Origin: Dioscorea cayenensis subsp. rotundata
Lineage: Eukaryota > Streptophyta > Magnoliopsida > Dioscoreales > Dioscoreaceae
Length of the DNA: 64,000 bases
Direction: 5' to 3'
Assembly: GCF_009730915.1 (NCBI RefSeq)
Contig: NC_052486.1
Span: 23,754,137-23,818,136 of the forward strand
In this document: piece by piece, positions 61,974 through 64,000 of the stretch
Numbering within the stretch: the first letter of the stretch is position 1
Layout of the letters: each line of letters starts with the position of its first letter
Translations under genes and position numbers: made by a program
The notes under the pieces: model-generated
Seen by the model: only the letters and a program-made list of their open reading frames with translations
Told to the model about the DNA's origin: nothing
Databases searched by the model: none

Positions 61974-64000
61974 ATGAGTCTCCTCCGAGACCTCTGGAGT
62001 GACTCCGGCGGTGGTGATACCTCCGGGAACGGCAGCGAGTTAAAGGACAAGGGTTACAACGGTAGTGACGGTATAGGGAAGGAGACTACTCGGGTGGCTT
62101 CTTCTCACTCTAACCCCCTGAAGATGACGTATGTCCAAGCGGTGAGTTCTTCCTCGTCTTCGGATGCGAGCAAGATGGAGGTGGGTCGTGCTGGACGTGG
62201 TGCGGAGGTGGTTTCCAGCAAAGTGCGGGCCCTAGCGGGTTCAAAAAGACCGCGTTCCCCGAAGGAGTCGACATGCGGTCGCTGTTTCAGAACTTCCCAT
62301 AAGACGGCCGACTGTCGCCACCAGGTGGTTTGTCTGCGGTGTGCAGGGGTGGGGCATATGGTGGCAAGGTGCCCGGTAGAGACGAGACGCAGCCCAAACA
62401 GGAAAAGGATGCATGTGAGAACTAAGCTTCTAAATACCACTCGGGGAACGACGGAGAAGCAAGCTGATGCTGGTATGACTATTCCGGTGGTGGTTCCTCC
62501 CAAGGAAGGGCCTGTGGAGGTGAGATCCAAGGCCTCGATCTCTCTTTCCTTATCGCCGGAGATTGATAAGTTGCGGGAGGAGCTTGCCAATGTGGTGGTG
62601 CTTACTGTGGTGGAGGGACATGCCAATGATTCTAGCATTTTGGAGATTATCCCTTCCATTATCAATTGCTCTCTGGCTGGGCCGATCACTCCGCTCAATG
62701 ATTGCACATTCTTGGTGCCGTTGGCTAGTAGAGAAGAGGTCAAGGAGGTTTGCAAGGTTGGTAAATCTCGGGTGATGACGAAGGACGGACCATGCATTCT
62801 TAACCTTGCCCCGTGGTCTGCAGAGCTGGGGGCGGACGGCAGGGCTTCTGGGGAGGGACAATGGGTCCTAATCTGGAATCTCCCGCTGCATGGATGGTGC
62901 TGGGGGGTCATTGCGGAGGTTTTGCGACCGGTGGGGGAGCTAGTCTCGCTATCGAGAGCCTCCATGCCGCATAAGATGTTCATATCGGCCCTAGTTAGGC
63001 GGAGAAGGAGTGTTGTGCTTCCAATGGAACTGGATTGCAGCTTTGGAATGAGAAGGTATCAAATCCTTTTCACTGCGGACAAAGCAACCTTTCCTATCTA
63101 TCGCCGCGAGCTTGGTCGATATGTTTTGCTAGAGGAAGGGGTTGGGTTGCCAGGGCAACAGTTGCGGTCGTCCAAGTTTACTCATGCCATTCCTACTGAA
63201 CTGAAAGGGAAGCAGAAGATGTTCGAGGTAACGGAGCCGTTAGGTTATAAAGAAGGTGTGAGGTTGGGGGCTAGTTCGCCACCACAGCCGATCGGATTTA
63301 ATAATGGAAGTGATCGTGACTTTCCGGTCGTTACTAATGAGAGAGACAAAGTCGAGAGACTCTCTACTGTTGTGCCGACGGAGGTTGAGCGTCGCTCCCC
63401 CGGTGGTGGTTTGGAGGGTGAGCGTGGCTCCCACCAAGCGCAGGTTAGGGAGGTTGAGCACGGCTCCCACCATGACGGAGGACCGGCGTTTCAGACCGCT
63501 GGTCGCGACGTTCTGCGTAGCAGGACTGGTACGATGAGGTTGGCTCGGTCTCCCGAGCATGGACGAAGAGGCAAAGAAGGGGTTCCGACGGTGCATGGCT
63601 CGAGGGTCAGACGTGTCGAAATCTGGAAGGAACGTGCTGCTAGTTCATGTCTGGGGACAGGTGGCAAGCGACGGATGTCCGAGGTTGTCTCTTCGGAGGT
63701 TGACGTGGCGGTGACTTCGGGTGCAACGCTGGTGAAGAAACAGCCGTCCTTTTCTCAGATTCAGATGAAAAGTGCTGATCTTGAGGAGGTTCTGGATGAT
63801 CCGGTGGCTTCAATAGTTGGGCTGAATGAGGGTTTGGGCTATGGATCAACTGAGTATGATAAGTTGGGCTCTCACTTTGACCCCTTGCTCTTGTGTAATG
63901 AAGTGGGCCAACGTGAAGAATTTGGGGCCCTTGGTGATAAGAAGAAGGCTGATATTGTAACTTCTGGGCCCGATTTGTTAGTTGATGAGCATTTGGAAGA
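61974..64000 (+). CDS. LINE (L1-type) ORF1/Gag-like protein, open to the window edge
   Basis: Reading from ATG at 61974 gives at least 675 codons with no stop up to the right edge, in GC-rich sequence set sharply against AT-rich flanks. Two zinc knuckles of form CX2CX4HX4C stand close together: residues 101-114 (CGRCFRTSHKTADC) and 120-133 (CLRCAGVGHMVARC). A region around residues 190-260 (KLREELANVVVLTVVEGHAN onward) and a further conserved-looking part with WNLPLHGWCWGVIAEVL follow, as in plant LINE ORF1 proteins, which bind RNA and package the element. The C-terminal 300 residues are low in complexity, with repeated EVERRS/GERGSH-like units near 63385-63470. A plant retro-gag-like host gene is the alternative, but the lack of introns and the retroelement setting favour LINE. 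The 5' junction is near 61958, so the true start may be lost. Confidence 0.75.
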   Translation, partial: MSLLRDLWSDSGGGDTSGNGSELKDKGYNGSDGIGKETTRVASSHSNPLKMTYVQAVSSSSSSDASKMEVGRAGRGAEVVSSKVRALAGSKRPRSPKESTCGRCFRTSHKTADCRHQVVCLRCAGVGHMVARCPVETRRSPNRKRMHVRTKLLNTTRGTTEKQADAGMTIPVVVPPKEGPVEVRSKASISLSLSPEIDKLREELANVVVLTVVEGHANDSSILEIIPSIINCSLAGPITPLNDCTFLVPLASREEVKEVCKVGKSRVMTKDGPCILNLAPWSAELGADGRASGEGQWVLIWNLPLHGWCWGVIAEVLRPVGELVSLSRASMPHKMFISALVRRRRSVVLPMELDCSFGMRRYQILFTADKATFPIYRRELGRYVLLEEGVGLPGQQLRSSKFTHAIPTELKGKQKMFEVTEPLGYKEGVRLGASSPPQPIGFNNGSDRDFPVVTNERDKVERLSTVVPTEVERRSPGGGLEGERGSHQAQVREVEHGSHHDGGPAFQTAGRDVLRSRTGTMRLARSPEHGRRGKEGVPTVHGSRVRRVEIWKERAASSCLGTGGKRRMSEVVSSEVDVAVTSGATLVKKQPSFSQIQMKSADLEEVLDDPVASIVGLNEGLGYGSTEYDKLGSHFDPLLLCNEVGQREEFGALGDKKKADIVTSGPDLLVDEHLE

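Noticed and set aside
62105-62983. 292-residue minus-strand open frame
   Set aside because: It lies antisense within the 675-codon LINE ORF1, which has two zinc knuckles; the minus frame has no recognisable motif.
58214-64000. Joining the LINE 3' piece and the LINE ORF1 as parts of one element
   Set aside because: They lie on opposite strands and are separated by the duplicated upstream block, so they are separate insertions.
1-64000. tRNA, rRNA or CRISPR-type features
   Set aside because: No cloverleaf with proper A and B boxes other than the SINE, no rRNA-like sequence and no spaced repeats were found by eye.

Overview
The window is nuclear DNA from a flowering plant. Genes carry many short GT-AG introns in AT-rich non-coding DNA. 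The families present are plant-specific: a growth-regulating factor, a trihelix factor, a thylakoid-lumen protein, a FEI-type receptor kinase and CDR1-type aspartic proteases. The retroelements are plant Copia, L1-type LINE and SINE. The style of the LINE ORF1 (two CCHC knuckles near the N-terminus) and the gene sequences suggest a non-grass monocot, possibly a yam-like lineage. The species guess is weak.

Layout, left to right. 1-3417 (-) is a growth-regulating factor (GRF) running off the left edge, with a miR396 site and a perfect 137-bp tandem duplication in its second intron. 7514-10293 (-) is a SYP4-type Qa-SNARE of the trans-Golgi network. 10997-12918 (+) is a basic protein of unknown function with His and Asn runs. 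13040-14413 (-) is an intronless UDP-glycosyltransferase and 14872-17154 (-) an intronless subtilase. 19105-21873 (-) is TRAPPC2 and 22858-26276 (+) the lumenal protein TL29; these two lie head to head. 27438-31640 (+) is 3-ketodihydrosphinganine reductase, with a Copia remnant in its last intron and a SINE downstream. 34088-36319 (+) is a GT-3-like trihelix factor. 37187-39085 (-) is a membrane-anchored protein with a repeated Cys/His motif. 40360-45903 (-) is a FEI-type LRR receptor kinase. From 47771 to the right edge lies a tandemly duplicated aspartic protease locus: one copy is intact and the other is a pseudogene split by a very young Copia element. LINE pieces surround it, including an open LINE ORF1 of at least 675 codons that runs off the right edge.

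Most genes are unrelated housekeeping or signalling genes. The SNARE and TRAPPC2 both act in membrane trafficking, but nothing shows that they are linked functionally. The left 47 kb is gene-dense and quiet. The right 16 kb is a small duplication and retroelement nest.

The strongest unusual signal is an AT-AC intron in TRAPPC2 with a near-perfect U12 branch site; I could not keep the reading frame there with GT-AG sites. Next are the NPYH-repeat membrane protein, and the contrast between nearly identical LTRs and a heavily broken body in the young Copia element.
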